Shown here one piece after another: positions 1 through 7,883 of a DNA stretch of 13,876 bases. A program made the translations under genes and the position numbers. Positions within the stretch are counted from its first letter, which is position 1; each line of letters begins with the position of its first letter. A model generated the notes under the pieces. The model had not been told where the DNA came from. It searched no databases and saw only the letters and a list, made by a program, of their open reading frames with translations. Source of the stretch: Proteobacteria bacterium UBA7447 (GTDB taxonomy: Bacteria > Pseudomonadota > Gammaproteobacteria > Arenicellales > UBA868); NCBI GenBank assembly GCA_002477475.1, contig DLPX01000055.1:1-13876 (forward strand). Direction: 5' to 3'.

Positions 1-2607
1 GCAGTCATCGAGCGGGAAGGTCAGGAGCGGGCGCATTTTCTCCTTGAGAACCTGATCGACCAGGCGCGCCGCAGCGGTACCCATATCCCCTTCCGGCCGA
101 CGACCGCCTACCTCAATACGATTCCTACAGCACATGAGGCCCGCAGTCCCGGCGACCCCGCGATCGAGTGGCGTATCCGATCGCTGGTTCGATGGAATGC
201 GCTCGCCATGGTGATGCGGGCTAACCAGACGAGCAGTGAACTCGGCGGTCATATTGCAAGTTTCGCCTCAGCCGCGACTCTCTATGACGTAGGATTCAAC
301 CACTTCTGGAGAGGTCCGCAAGCAGAACACGGCGCCGATCTCGTGTTCTTCCAGGGACATTCCGCGCCGGGAATTTATGCCCGGGCGTTCCTTGAAGGGA
401 GGCTGACCAAAGAGCAATTGCAAGGCTTTCGTCAGGAAGTCAAAGGGCAAGGCCTATCCTCCTATCCCCACCCCTGGCTGATGCCTGACTTCTGGCAGTT
501 CCCGACGGTTTCCATGGGCCTTGGGCCAATCCAGGCCATTTACCAGGCCCGCTTCATGCGTTATCTCCAGAATCGCGAATTCATTTCGCACTCAAACCGG
601 AAAGTCTGGGCATTTGTGGGCGATGGCGAGATGGACGAACCTGAGTCGACGGGCGCTTTGGGACTGGCCGGCAGAGAGCGGCTCGACAACCTCGTTTTTG
701 TCGTCAACTGCAATCTGCAAAGACTGGATGGCCCCGTCCGGGGCAACGGCAAGATCATCCAGGAGTTAGAGGGCACCTTCCGGGGCGCAGGCTGGAATGT
801 CATCAAGCTGATCTGGGGGTCTTACTGGGACAAACTGCTGCTGCGCGATACCCACGGCCTTTTGAAGCAGCGCATGGAAGAGGCTCTGGACGGCGAATAC
901 CAGGCTTTCAAGAGCAAAGACGGCGCCTTCGTTCGTGAGCAATTCTTCGGCAAGTATCCGGAACTGGCCGCCATGGTGGCCAATATGACGGATGAGGATA
1001 TCTGGAGACTCAATCGGGGCGGTCACGACCCGCACAAAGTCTATGCGGCATATGCTCAAGCAACTGCGCACCAGGGTCAGCCAACCGTCATTCTTGCAAA
1101 GACCGTTAAAGGCTACGGGATGGGAGAGTCGGGCGAGGGACAGAACATCACTCACAGTCAGAAGAAGATGGCCGATGAATCCCTGCTCGAGTTCCGAGAC
1201 CGATTCCGGATTCCGCTCGATGACGAGGCGGTTTTGGCCTGCGAGTTTTATCACCCGGGCGATGACAGTCCGGAAATACGCTACCTAAAGGAGCGTCGTG
1301 ACGCCCTCGGCGGCAGTCTGCCCATCCGGATCGATGCCGCACCCACTCACACCACGCCGGATCTTTCGCTGTTTCAATCACAATTGGAAGGTAGCGGTGA
1401 TCGTGAGATCTCCACCACCATGGCTTTTGTGAGGCTGCTGACCGCTCTGACCCGGGACAAGCTCCTTGGACCCCACGTGGTCCCCATTGTTCCCGACGAA
1501 TCGCGTACGTTCGGAATGGAAGGCATGTTTCGTCAACTGGGCATCTATGCACCCAAAGGTCAGCTCTATATCCCGGAAGATGCTGATCAACTGATGTACT
1601 ACCGTGAAGACATCAAGGGGCAGGTGCTGCAGGAGGGAATCACTGAAGCCGGCGCCATGTCCTCGTGGATTGCCGCGGCTACCGCATACAGCAATCACGG
1701 GATTGCGATGATTCCGTTTTATATCTTCTATTCCATGTTTGGGCTGCAGCGCATTGGGGATCTTGCGTGGGCCGCAGGCGACCAACAGGCGCGGGGATTC
1801 CTGATTGGGGGCACCGCGGGACGGACGACCCTTGCTGGAGAGGGGCTGCAACACCAGGATGGGCATAGCCTCCTGATGGCCGCCAGTATTCCAAACTGCG
1901 TCTCTTATGATCCGACCTTTAACTATGAGCTTGCTGTGATCATTCATGACGGCATCCGGCGGATGTACACCGACCAGGAGAATGTCTTTTATTACGTTAC
2001 AGTGATGAACGAAAACTACGCTCATCCGCCAATGCCCGAGGGCGCCCAGGAGGGCATTCTTCAGGGGATGCATCGGTTACGTCAGGCGCCCAAGGGACGT
2101 AAAGCCGTTCCGCGCGTCCAGCTTTTCGGTAGCGGGACTATCCTGCGTGAATCCATGGCAGCCGCCGAACTGCTGGAGCAGGACTTCGGCGTTCTCGCCG
2201 ACCTGTGGAGCGTGACCAGCTATAACGAACTCGCCCGTCAGGGACGAGAAGCGGTACGCTGGAACCGCCTGCATCCTGAGGCTGCGGCCCGGCCCGTTTA
2301 TGTCAGCGAACAGTTGGCCGATGCCCAGGGGCCGATCATTGCTGCAAGTGATTACAACCAGGCATACGCCGATCAGATTCGCGAGTTCGTCAACGGTCGT
2401 CGTTACGTCGTTCTTGGCACCGACGGCTACGGCAGAAGCGGCACCAGGGAACAGCTGCGCCGGTTCTTTGAAGTGGACCGATACCAGATAGCGATTGCTG
2501 CCCTGTCTGCGCTGGCAGACGAAAATGCACTGCCCCGTTCCACCGTCTCTGATGCCATCAGCCGATATGGGCTGAATCCGGACAAACCCGATCCTGCTTT
2601 TCAATAG
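1..2607 (+). CDS. aceE: Pyruvate dehydrogenase E1 component, homodimeric type (5' end outside window)
   Basis: This is the thiamine-diphosphate-dependent E1 subunit of the pyruvate dehydrogenase complex, which decarboxylates pyruvate and passes the acetyl group to lipoyl-E2 in the cytoplasm. The frame is open from base 1 (868 codons to TAG), and its first residues already match the N-terminal region of E. coli AceE, so the true start should lie about 66-70 bases upstream of the window. The in-frame ATG at 208 is internal. Fragment residues 207-213 read GDGEMDE, the start of the ThDP/Mg motif, followed by NCNLQRLDG. His385 (in NITH) and Glu549 (in EGITEAG) correspond, with a constant offset of 22, to the E. 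coli catalytic residues His407 and Glu571. The C-terminal transketolase-like domain is complete (GTDGYGRSGTREQLRRFFEVD). It leads the aceE-aceF-lpd operon, with aceF starting 12 bases after the stop. Confidence 0.98.
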   Translation, partial: AVIEREGQERAHFLLENLIDQARRSGTHIPFRPTTAYLNTIPTAHEARSPGDPAIEWRIRSLVRWNALAMVMRANQTSSELGGHIASFASAATLYDVGFNHFWRGPQAEHGADLVFFQGHSAPGIYARAFLEGRLTKEQLQGFRQEVKGQGLSSYPHPWLMPDFWQFPTVSMGLGPIQAIYQARFMRYLQNREFISHSNRKVWAFVGDGEMDEPESTGALGLAGRERLDNLVFVVNCNLQRLDGPVRGNGKIIQELEGTFRGAGWNVIKLIWGSYWDKLLLRDTHGLLKQRMEEALDGEYQAFKSKDGAFVREQFFGKYPELAAMVANMTDEDIWRLNRGGHDPHKVYAAYAQATAHQGQPTVILAKTVKGYGMGESGEGQNITHSQKKMADESLLEFRDRFRIPLDDEAVLACEFYHPGDDSPEIRYLKERRDALGGSLPIRIDAAPTHTTPDLSLFQSQLEGSGDREISTTMAFVRLLTALTRDKLLGPHVVPIVPDESRTFGMEGMFRQLGIYAPKGQLYIPEDADQLMYYREDIKGQVLQEGITEAGAMSSWIAAATAYSNHGIAMIPFYIFYSMFGLQRIGDLAWAAGDQQARGFLIGGTAGRTTLAGEGLQHQDGHSLLMAASIPNCVSYDPTFNYELAVIIHDGIRRMYTDQENVFYYVTVMNENYAHPPMPEGAQEGILQGMHRLRQAPKGRKAVPRVQLFGSGTILRESMAAAELLEQDFGVLADLWSVTSYNELARQGREAVRWNRLHPEAAARPVYVSEQLADAQGPIIAASDYNQAYADQIREFVNGRRYVVLGTDGYGRSGTREQLRRFFEVDRYQIAIAALSALADENALPRSTVSDAISRYGLNPDKPDPAFQ

Positions 2608-2619
2608 GCCGCGCGCGTG

Positions 2620-4026
2620 ATGAGCGATTCACAGGATATTTTAGTCCCGGACATCGGCGACTTTGACAGCGTCGACGTCATTGAAGTGCTGGTCTCACCC
2701 GGAGATACGGTGGACGTCGAGTCTCCGCTGATCACGCTTGAAAGTGACAAAGCCACGATGGACGTTCCCTCCCCGGTCGCGGGCACTGTGACCGAAGTGC
2801 GGATTGCCGTGGGGGATCAGGTCTCCCAGGGCAGTCTCGTCGCTGTCGTGACCGCGGCCGAATCAACCTTAGAGGATGCGCCGGCGACAGCAGCAACACC
2901 GCAAGCGCAAGCCGAGGACGGAGACAACTCAAAAGAGAACGAAGGGGAAAGCCAAGGCGGAGATAAGAAGGAGCCCGACAGGGCCACAGAAACACCTGCC
3001 AAAATCGATACACAGCTGCCTTCCGACCCTGACTCCCCGGCTCCGAAGGCAGAGGATCCAACACCGCCGTTGGCTCCCCGCCCGCCCCCCTCCCTACCCC
3101 CGGGGTCGGAATCAGATTCAGAACCCCTGCCGCACGCCAGCCCGGCCATTCGCCGCTTTGCACGCGAGCTCGGCGCCGATCTCGCAAAAATCAGCGGCAG
3201 CGGCTCACATGGCCGAATCCTGAAAGAAGACGTCACACAATTCATCAAGGCAGCCCTATCGCAGGGCGTCAGAGACGGGCAAGACGGCTCAGGCCTGCCT
3301 ACGATCCCCGAGGTGGATTTTTCAAAATGGGGTCCTGTGGCGACCGAACCGCTTTCCCGGATCAAGAGAATTTCCGGGCGCCATCTGCAGCGGGCCTGGC
3401 TGAATGTGCCGCATGTCACTCATCATGATGAGGCTGACATAACGGAGCTCGAAGCCTTCCGGAAAACACTCCAAAGCGACCGCGCGTCCGAGGGGATTCG
3501 TATCACCCTGCTGGGTTTTGTGATCAAGGTGTTGGCCAGCGCCATGAAGGCCTTCCCCTCACTGAACGCCTCGCTAACACCCGATGGTGAGCATCTGGTG
3601 CTCAAGCAATACTTCCATGTGGGCGTGGCGGTAGACACCGAAAACGGCCTGGTTGTACCTGTGCTGAGGGATGTCGACCGCAAAGGTATCCTGGAACTCG
3701 CCACAGAACTCAGTGCGCTCAGTGCACGCGCCCGTGAGGGCAAATTGAAGCCGGACGAAATGCAGGGCGGCTGTATCAGCATTTCCAGTCTCGGCGGCAT
3801 CGGGGGCATCGGCTTTACACCCATCGTCAATGCGCCCGAGGTGGCAATCCTCGGCGTTTCCAGAGCACAGACAAAGCCGCGCTGGGATGGAGCCGCTTTT
3901 GCCCCGCGCCTGATGCTGCCGCTGGATCTCTCTTATGACCACCGAGTGATCGACGGAGCGGAGGCAGCCCGCATCAGCGCCTTCATCGCAGCCGCGCTGG
4001 AGGATCCAAGAAGACTGCTGCTCTAG
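2620..4026 (+). CDS. aceF: Dihydrolipoamide acetyltransferase, E2 of pyruvate dehydrogenase, single lipoyl domain
   Basis: This is the E2 core of the pyruvate dehydrogenase complex. It carries acetyl groups on a lipoyl-lysine and transfers them to CoA. Numbering here counts from a GTG at 2617; the adjacent ATG at 2620 is the more likely start. Residues about 7-82 are one lipoyl domain with the lysine in ESDKATMDVP (Lys45). Residues about 83-172 are a long linker rich in Pro, Ala, Glu, Asp and Ser. Residues 173-211 are the peripheral-subunit-binding domain (HASPAIRRFARELG, then GRILKEDV). Residues about 235-469 are the catalytic domain, ending with the DHRVIDG active-site motif (His442, Asp446). 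At 468-469 residues it is shorter than the E. coli protein, which has three lipoyl domains. It lies between aceE and lpd. The ribosome-binding site is weak, so translation may be coupled to aceE. Confidence 0.97.
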   Translation: MSDSQDILVPDIGDFDSVDVIEVLVSPGDTVDVESPLITLESDKATMDVPSPVAGTVTEVRIAVGDQVSQGSLVAVVTAAESTLEDAPATAATPQAQAEDGDNSKENEGESQGGDKKEPDRATETPAKIDTQLPSDPDSPAPKAEDPTPPLAPRPPPSLPPGSESDSEPLPHASPAIRRFARELGADLAKISGSGSHGRILKEDVTQFIKAALSQGVRDGQDGSGLPTIPEVDFSKWGPVATEPLSRIKRISGRHLQRAWLNVPHVTHHDEADITELEAFRKTLQSDRASEGIRITLLGFVIKVLASAMKAFPSLNASLTPDGEHLVLKQYFHVGVAVDTENGLVVPVLRDVDRKGILELATELSALSARAREGKLKPDEMQGGCISISSLGGIGGIGFTPIVNAPEVAILGVSRAQTKPRWDGAAFAPRLMLPLDLSYDHRVIDGAEAARISAFIAAALEDPRRLLL

Positions 4027-4064
4027 CGGCAATACTTTGAACGTTCCCAGAAAAACCAGCACCT

Positions 4065-5534
4065 GTGATCAAAGGCACCAAGCGCAACAGACCCAACGAG
4101 GATACAAAAATTACCGAGCCTTTCGATACTTTTGATCTTGCGGTACTCGGCTCTGGACCCGGCGGATATACCGCAGCCTTTCGCGCGGCAGACCTTGGAC
4201 TCAAGGTCTGCCTGATCGAACGGTATCCCGTGCTCGGCGGCGTCTGTCTTAATGTTGGCTGTATTCCTTCCAAGGCCCTGCTGCATGCTGCAAGGGTCAT
4301 TGAAGAGACCCGGGAAATGCGTGCTCACGGCATCCAGTTTGGCGAACCCACCATCGACCTGCCGCAGCTGGGCGGCTGGAAAGACAAAGTCGTTGGTCAG
4401 TTAACCGGGGGGTTATCGGGTCTTGCCAAGAAGCGGAAGCTCACTGTTTTGCACGGCACTGGACGCTTCGCCTCAGCACATGAACTCGCTGTCACACGCC
4501 CGGGTGAGGATTCGGAAGTCCGGGTACCGTTCAGGCAGGCAGTTATTGCCGCGGGCTCACAGCCCGTCACCTTGCCTGACCTGCCAGATGATGAAAGGAT
4601 CTTCGATTCAACGGGTGCTCTGGCGCTCAAAAACATTCCTCCCAGAATGCTGGTGATCGGCGGCGGCATCATCGGGCTTGAGATGGCGACCGTCTATATG
4701 GCTCTGGGGAGCAAGGTCAGTATCGTAGAGATGTCGACTCAGCTCATGCCCGGTGCAGACCCTGATCTGGTGAAGCCGCTTGCGAAGCGTCTTAAAAAGC
4801 AAAGCGCGGGCATCTACCTGAATACCCGGGTCTGCGCTGTGAAGGCAGATACGCGCGAACTCACGGTCAAATTTGAGGGTGACAAGGCACCGGACAGCGC
4901 GGCATACGATGCGGTACTGGTCGCGGTCGGTCGCTCTCCCAATGGTCATCACATTACTGCCGAGGCGGCGGGTGTGTCGGTAGATGACAAAGGCTATATC
5001 TCGGTCGATAAACAGCAACGAACCAACCAGGAGCATATCTTTGCCATCGGCGACATCGTGGGACAGCCAATGCTGGCGCACAAAGCCACTCATGAGGGTA
5101 AGGTCGCTGCCGAAATCGCTGCCGGCCTTAAGAGCGGCTTCGAGGCCAGAGTTATCCCGTCAGTCGCCTACACAGATCCGGAGGTTGCCTGGGTGGGTCT
5201 CACCGAAACCGAGGCAACGGCTCAGGGGATTGACTATGAAAACGGCGTCTTCCCCTGGGCTGCCAGTGGCCGTGCTCTGGCACTTGCCCGTAGCGAGGGA
5301 TTTACCAAACTGCTGTTTGATCCCGCCACACAACAGATCATTGGGGCAGGTATTGTCGGCCCGAACGCTGGAGATCTTATCGCGGAGATCGGACTGGCCA
5401 TCGAAATGAACTGCGTTGCTCAGGATATCGGCCTCACCGTGCACCCCCACCCCACTCTCTCAGAGACGGTTGCTCTGGCAGCAGAAGCCTTTGAGGGCAC
5501 GATTACAGACCTGTACCTGCCGCGCAAAAACTGA
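4065..5534 (+). CDS. lpdA: Dihydrolipoamide dehydrogenase (E3)
   Basis: This flavoprotein reoxidises the dihydrolipoyl groups of E2 with NAD+ and is usually shared with 2-oxoglutarate dehydrogenase. The 489 residues show the FAD fold GSGPGG (29-34), the redox-active disulfide in GGVCLNVGCIPSK (Cys61 and Cys66), a second Rossmann motif for NAD (VIGGGIIGLEMA), the FAD-contact motif IFAIGDI, and a C-terminal dimerisation domain with HPHPTLSE (His462 and Glu467, the catalytic pair). The only credible start is GTG at 4065. It gives about 15 extra N-terminal residues before the first beta strand, and no ATG, GTG or TTG lies closer to the FAD motif in frame. No clear ribosome-binding site is visible. 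It follows aceF by 38 bases in the same operon. Confidence 0.97.
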   Translation: MIKGTKRNRPNEDTKITEPFDTFDLAVLGSGPGGYTAAFRAADLGLKVCLIERYPVLGGVCLNVGCIPSKALLHAARVIEETREMRAHGIQFGEPTIDLPQLGGWKDKVVGQLTGGLSGLAKKRKLTVLHGTGRFASAHELAVTRPGEDSEVRVPFRQAVIAAGSQPVTLPDLPDDERIFDSTGALALKNIPPRMLVIGGGIIGLEMATVYMALGSKVSIVEMSTQLMPGADPDLVKPLAKRLKKQSAGIYLNTRVCAVKADTRELTVKFEGDKAPDSAAYDAVLVAVGRSPNGHHITAEAAGVSVDDKGYISVDKQQRTNQEHIFAIGDIVGQPMLAHKATHEGKVAAEIAAGLKSGFEARVIPSVAYTDPEVAWVGLTETEATAQGIDYENGVFPWAASGRALALARSEGFTKLLFDPATQQIIGAGIVGPNAGDLIAEIGLAIEMNCVAQDIGLTVHPHPTLSETVALAAEAFEGTITDLYLPRKN

Positions 5535-5552
5535 CACCAGTAAACAATCTTC

Positions 5553-6353
5553 GTGTCGTCTGCGCTTTCTTTCTCCGTGACCGGATCCGGACCCCCGGTG
5601 GTTATCCTGCACGGCCTGTTCGGCTCGGCCACAAACTGGCGGCGCATTGCCGAGGCGCTCTCTGATCAAAGGCAGATCTTCTGCGTCGATTTACCCAATC
5701 ATGGCGAGTCTCCCTGGACCGACGATATGTCCTACCCGGCTCAGGCCGTACTGCTGGCGGATTTTCTCTGTGCCGAGGTGCCCGAGACTCCAATCCTGAT
5801 TGGGCACAGTATGGGCGGCAAAGCCGCAATGACACTGGCACTGCAGCATCAGATTCTGCTGGACGCTCTTGTGGTGGTTGATATCGCGCCGACGGCGTAT
5901 CCCCACACTCACGAGCCACTGGTGGAGTCAATGAAAAGCCTTGATCTTGCCGCGATCCGAAACCGGCGCGAGGCCGAGATGCAACTTGAGAAGGCGATTC
6001 CGGAAAAAGCCCTCCGCCAGTTTCTGTTGCAGAACTTAAGGAGCACTTCGGACGGCCTGCGCTGGCGCATCAACCTTGAGGTGATCCATCGGCAGATGCG
6101 AGCGATCACCGGCTTTGACGTCGAAGCTGCGCCGTGCGACACCCCAAGCCTTTTTATCTACGGCACCCAGTCTGACTACGTCACGCCAAAAACCACGCCC
6201 GCCATTCTGAAGCACTTCCCCAAAGCCCGGCTAGCGGCCATTGAAGGTGCGGGGCATTGGCTTCACGCCCAAGAGCCGCAAAGATTCATCCAGGCCTTCC
6301 GGGAATTCGCCGACGCCCTTGAGGTCTCGTCCATGCCGCGAAGGGCCACATAA
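5553..6353 (+). CDS. Alpha/beta hydrolase, YbfF-like esterase
   Basis: This is an alpha/beta-fold hydrolase of 266 residues, a typical length for YbfF-type esterases. Visible features are the oxyanion-side motif ILHGLFGSATNWR (18-30), VDLPNHGESP (45-54), the nucleophile elbow GHSMGG with Ser86, the acid Asp208 in YGTQSDYV, and the catalytic His235 in GAGHWLH. HGLFGS..NW and the NHGxSP motif are characteristic of the YbfF group, which hydrolyses short acyl esters and palmitoyl-CoA in vitro; the natural substrate here is unknown. The start is GTG at 5553, 18 bases after lpd, so it probably belongs to the pyruvate dehydrogenase transcript. Its 3' end converges on the mce transcript, and the last 30 codons lie opposite a small minus-strand frame. 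Confidence 0.92.
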   Translation: MSSALSFSVTGSGPPVVILHGLFGSATNWRRIAEALSDQRQIFCVDLPNHGESPWTDDMSYPAQAVLLADFLCAEVPETPILIGHSMGGKAAMTLALQHQILLDALVVVDIAPTAYPHTHEPLVESMKSLDLAAIRNRREAEMQLEKAIPEKALRQFLLQNLRSTSDGLRWRINLEVIHRQMRAITGFDVEAAPCDTPSLFIYGTQSDYVTPKTTPAILKHFPKARLAAIEGAGHWLHAQEPQRFIQAFREFADALEVSSMPRRAT

Positions 6354-6481
6354 TTCTCCGTCAGCTTGATGTTCCCTGAGGGCCGCGGCAAATGGACCAC
6401 CCGGAATCCCGCGCCTTCCAGCAATGCCGGCAGTCTTAAGTCAGTGATCACCCCTTTGGCATCACAAAAGGCCTCAAACAC
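6263..6481 (-). CDS. Possible small protein coupled to mce (72 aa, unrecognised)
   Basis: A minus-strand frame begins with GTG at 6481, two bases after the mce TGA (6486-6484). A purine-rich GAGCAGG at a plausible Shine-Dalgarno distance lies inside the end of mce, so translational coupling is credible. The first 42 codons (6481-6354) fill the gap between the convergent transcripts and read like a real protein (GVITDLRLPALLEGAGFRVV, then GNIKLTENYVAL). The last 30 codons lie opposite the conserved 3' end of the esterase gene, so this part could be a chance reading. I do not recognise the family. It could be a small genuine protein, the remnant of a longer gene, or noise. Confidence 0.35.
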   Translation of the reverse strand: MFEAFCDAKGVITDLRLPALLEGAGFRVVHLPRPSGNIKLTENYVALRGMDETSRASANSRKAWMNLCGSWA

Positions 6482-6483
6482 AA

Positions 6484-6888
6484 TCAGACCTGCTCAAGTT
6501 CAACCAGCGTGCCGCAAAAATCCTTGGGATGCAGAAACAGCACGGGCTTGCCGTGCGCGCCGATACGCGGCTCTCCATCTCCCAGCACCCGCGCGCCACG
6601 CGCTTTCAACTGATCGCGGGCATCCAGAATATCGTCCACCTCGTAGCAGACATGGTGTATACCGCCATCGGGATGACGCTCCAGAAATCGCCCGATAGGT
6701 GAGTCTTTGCCCAGTGGATGCAGCAATTCGATACGCGTGTTGTCGAGGTCGACAAAGACAGTGGTGACGCCATGAGCCTCAAGAGGTTCGGGCTTGGACA
6801 CCGTCGCTCCCAGCGTTTCCCGGTAAAGCACTGCGGCGGCCTGAAGGTCAGGCACCACAATGGCAACGTGGTTGAGTTTTCCAATCAT
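6484..6888 (-). CDS. mce: Methylmalonyl-CoA epimerase
   Basis: This VOC-fold metalloenzyme of 134 residues interconverts the (S) and (R) forms of methylmalonyl-CoA, feeding the mutase in propionyl-CoA breakdown. It has the two beta-alpha-beta-beta-beta repeats of the family. Probable metal ligands are His7 (LNHVAIVVPDL), Glu54 (RIELLHPLG), His79 (IHHVCYEVDD) and Glu130 (GTLVELEQV). The segments ELLHPLGKDSPI and IGAHGKPVLFLHPKD closely resemble the mammalian and bacterial epimerases, which makes the assignment specific rather than a generic glyoxalase call. ATG at 6888 lies 23 bases after the meaB stop, so it is the third gene of pccA-meaB-mce. Confidence 0.95.
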   Translation of the reverse strand: MIGKLNHVAIVVPDLQAAAVLYRETLGATVSKPEPLEAHGVTTVFVDLDNTRIELLHPLGKDSPIGRFLERHPDGGIHHVCYEVDDILDARDQLKARGARVLGDGEPRIGAHGKPVLFLHPKDFCGTLVELEQV

Positions 6889-6911
6889 CGAGTGTTTCTT
6901 GGTTGGCGGAT

Positions 6912-7883
6912 TCAGGTAAATTGGTCGATAAGCGCGCGGGCAGCAAGAGCGGGCGTCAGCTGCCCCATGGCGACCTTTCGACGAACACGTTCGACCTCAT
7001 CGGCGTTTTTTTCGTTCCTTAAAAATTTGTCCAGCAGCCCCTCATGAAGCGCCTGCATCAGGGCTTCACTCGCCTGACTCTCCCTGCGTGACGACAGCAG
7101 ACCGGCTGTAGTGGCATGAACAAAAAACTTCTCCATCTGCTCCAATACCTCGACAACGCCGATATCCTTCAGCGCGGATATCGCGAGTACCGGGACTTTC
7201 CAATCGGCGGTGCGGGCCTGCAGAAATCCGGTCGCCGCGCCATATTCTGAAACCGTACGATTTGCTGTCTGCTCCAGTTGCCCATCAGCCTTATTGACCA
7301 GGATAAGGTCGGCCAACTCCATCACGCCTCGTTTTATTCCCTGAAGCTCATCTCCCGAGCCAGGTACCAGCAGCAGGATAAAAACATCGGTCATGGATGC
7401 TGCCCGAAGTTCGGATTGACCCACCCCGACGGTCTCCACAATGACGCGGTCGAATCCAGCCGCTTCGCAAACCGCAATCGCCTCCCGGGTAAAGCGCCCA
7501 ACTCCTCCTTCGGTACCGGATGACGGTGACGGCCGGACAAAGGCCTTTTCGTTGGCCGACAGTGTCGGCATCCGGGTCTTGTCACCCAGTATCGATCCCC
7601 CGCTGACCACCGAACTCGGATCAACTGTCAGCACCGCAACCGAGTGGCCGCGGTCGATCAGGTGTCCGCCCAGAGTTTCAATGAAAGTTGATTTCCCCGC
7701 TCCGGGCGGCCCCGTAATGCCGATCCGAAGCGCCGGCTGATCCGGAGCAGGCAGCGCGGCAAGCAATTCCCTGGCCTGCGACTGGTGCTCCTTGAGGCCT
7801 GATTCAACGAGGGTGATCGCCTGTGCCAGCGCCCGCCGATCATGCCTTCCGATGGCATCCGCCAGCGAGGCTGCAGTGTTCAC
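6912..7883 (-). CDS. meaB: MeaB/ArgK-family GTPase, methylmalonyl-CoA mutase chaperone
   Basis: This is a G3E-family GTPase that protects and reloads the adenosylcobalamin cofactor of methylmalonyl-CoA mutase. The older name ArgK (lysine/arginine/ornithine transport kinase) is considered a misannotation. Its 323 residues have a helical N-terminal region, the Walker A motif GPPGAGKST (58-66), VDPSS (87-91), the switch segment with GDKTRM (100-105), ETVGVGQSE (150-158) and the guanine-specificity motif NKAD (197-200). The C-terminal part is helical, as in MeaB dimers. The start is GTG at 7883; its bases GTGA overlap the pccA stop codon by four, implying translational coupling. The neighbouring epimerase and PccA support the propionate assignment. 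The mutase it would serve is not in this window. Confidence 0.94.
   Translation of the reverse strand: MNTAASLADAIGRHDRRALAQAITLVESGLKEHQSQARELLAALPAPDQPALRIGITGPPGAGKSTFIETLGGHLIDRGHSVAVLTVDPSSVVSGGSILGDKTRMPTLSANEKAFVRPSPSSGTEGGVGRFTREAIAVCEAAGFDRVIVETVGVGQSELRAASMTDVFILLLVPGSGDELQGIKRGVMELADLILVNKADGQLEQTANRTVSEYGAATGFLQARTADWKVPVLAISALKDIGVVEVLEQMEKFFVHATTAGLLSSRRESQASEALMQALHEGLLDKFLRNEKNADEVERVRRKVAMGQLTPALAARALIDQFT

Noticed and set aside
208..210. ATG as the start of aceE
   Set aside because: The frame upstream to base 1 encodes conserved AceE N-terminal sequence, so the real start is outside the window.
1378..2073. 231-codon minus-strand open frame inside aceE
   Set aside because: It lies opposite highly conserved aceE catalytic sequence, with no recognisable protein signature.
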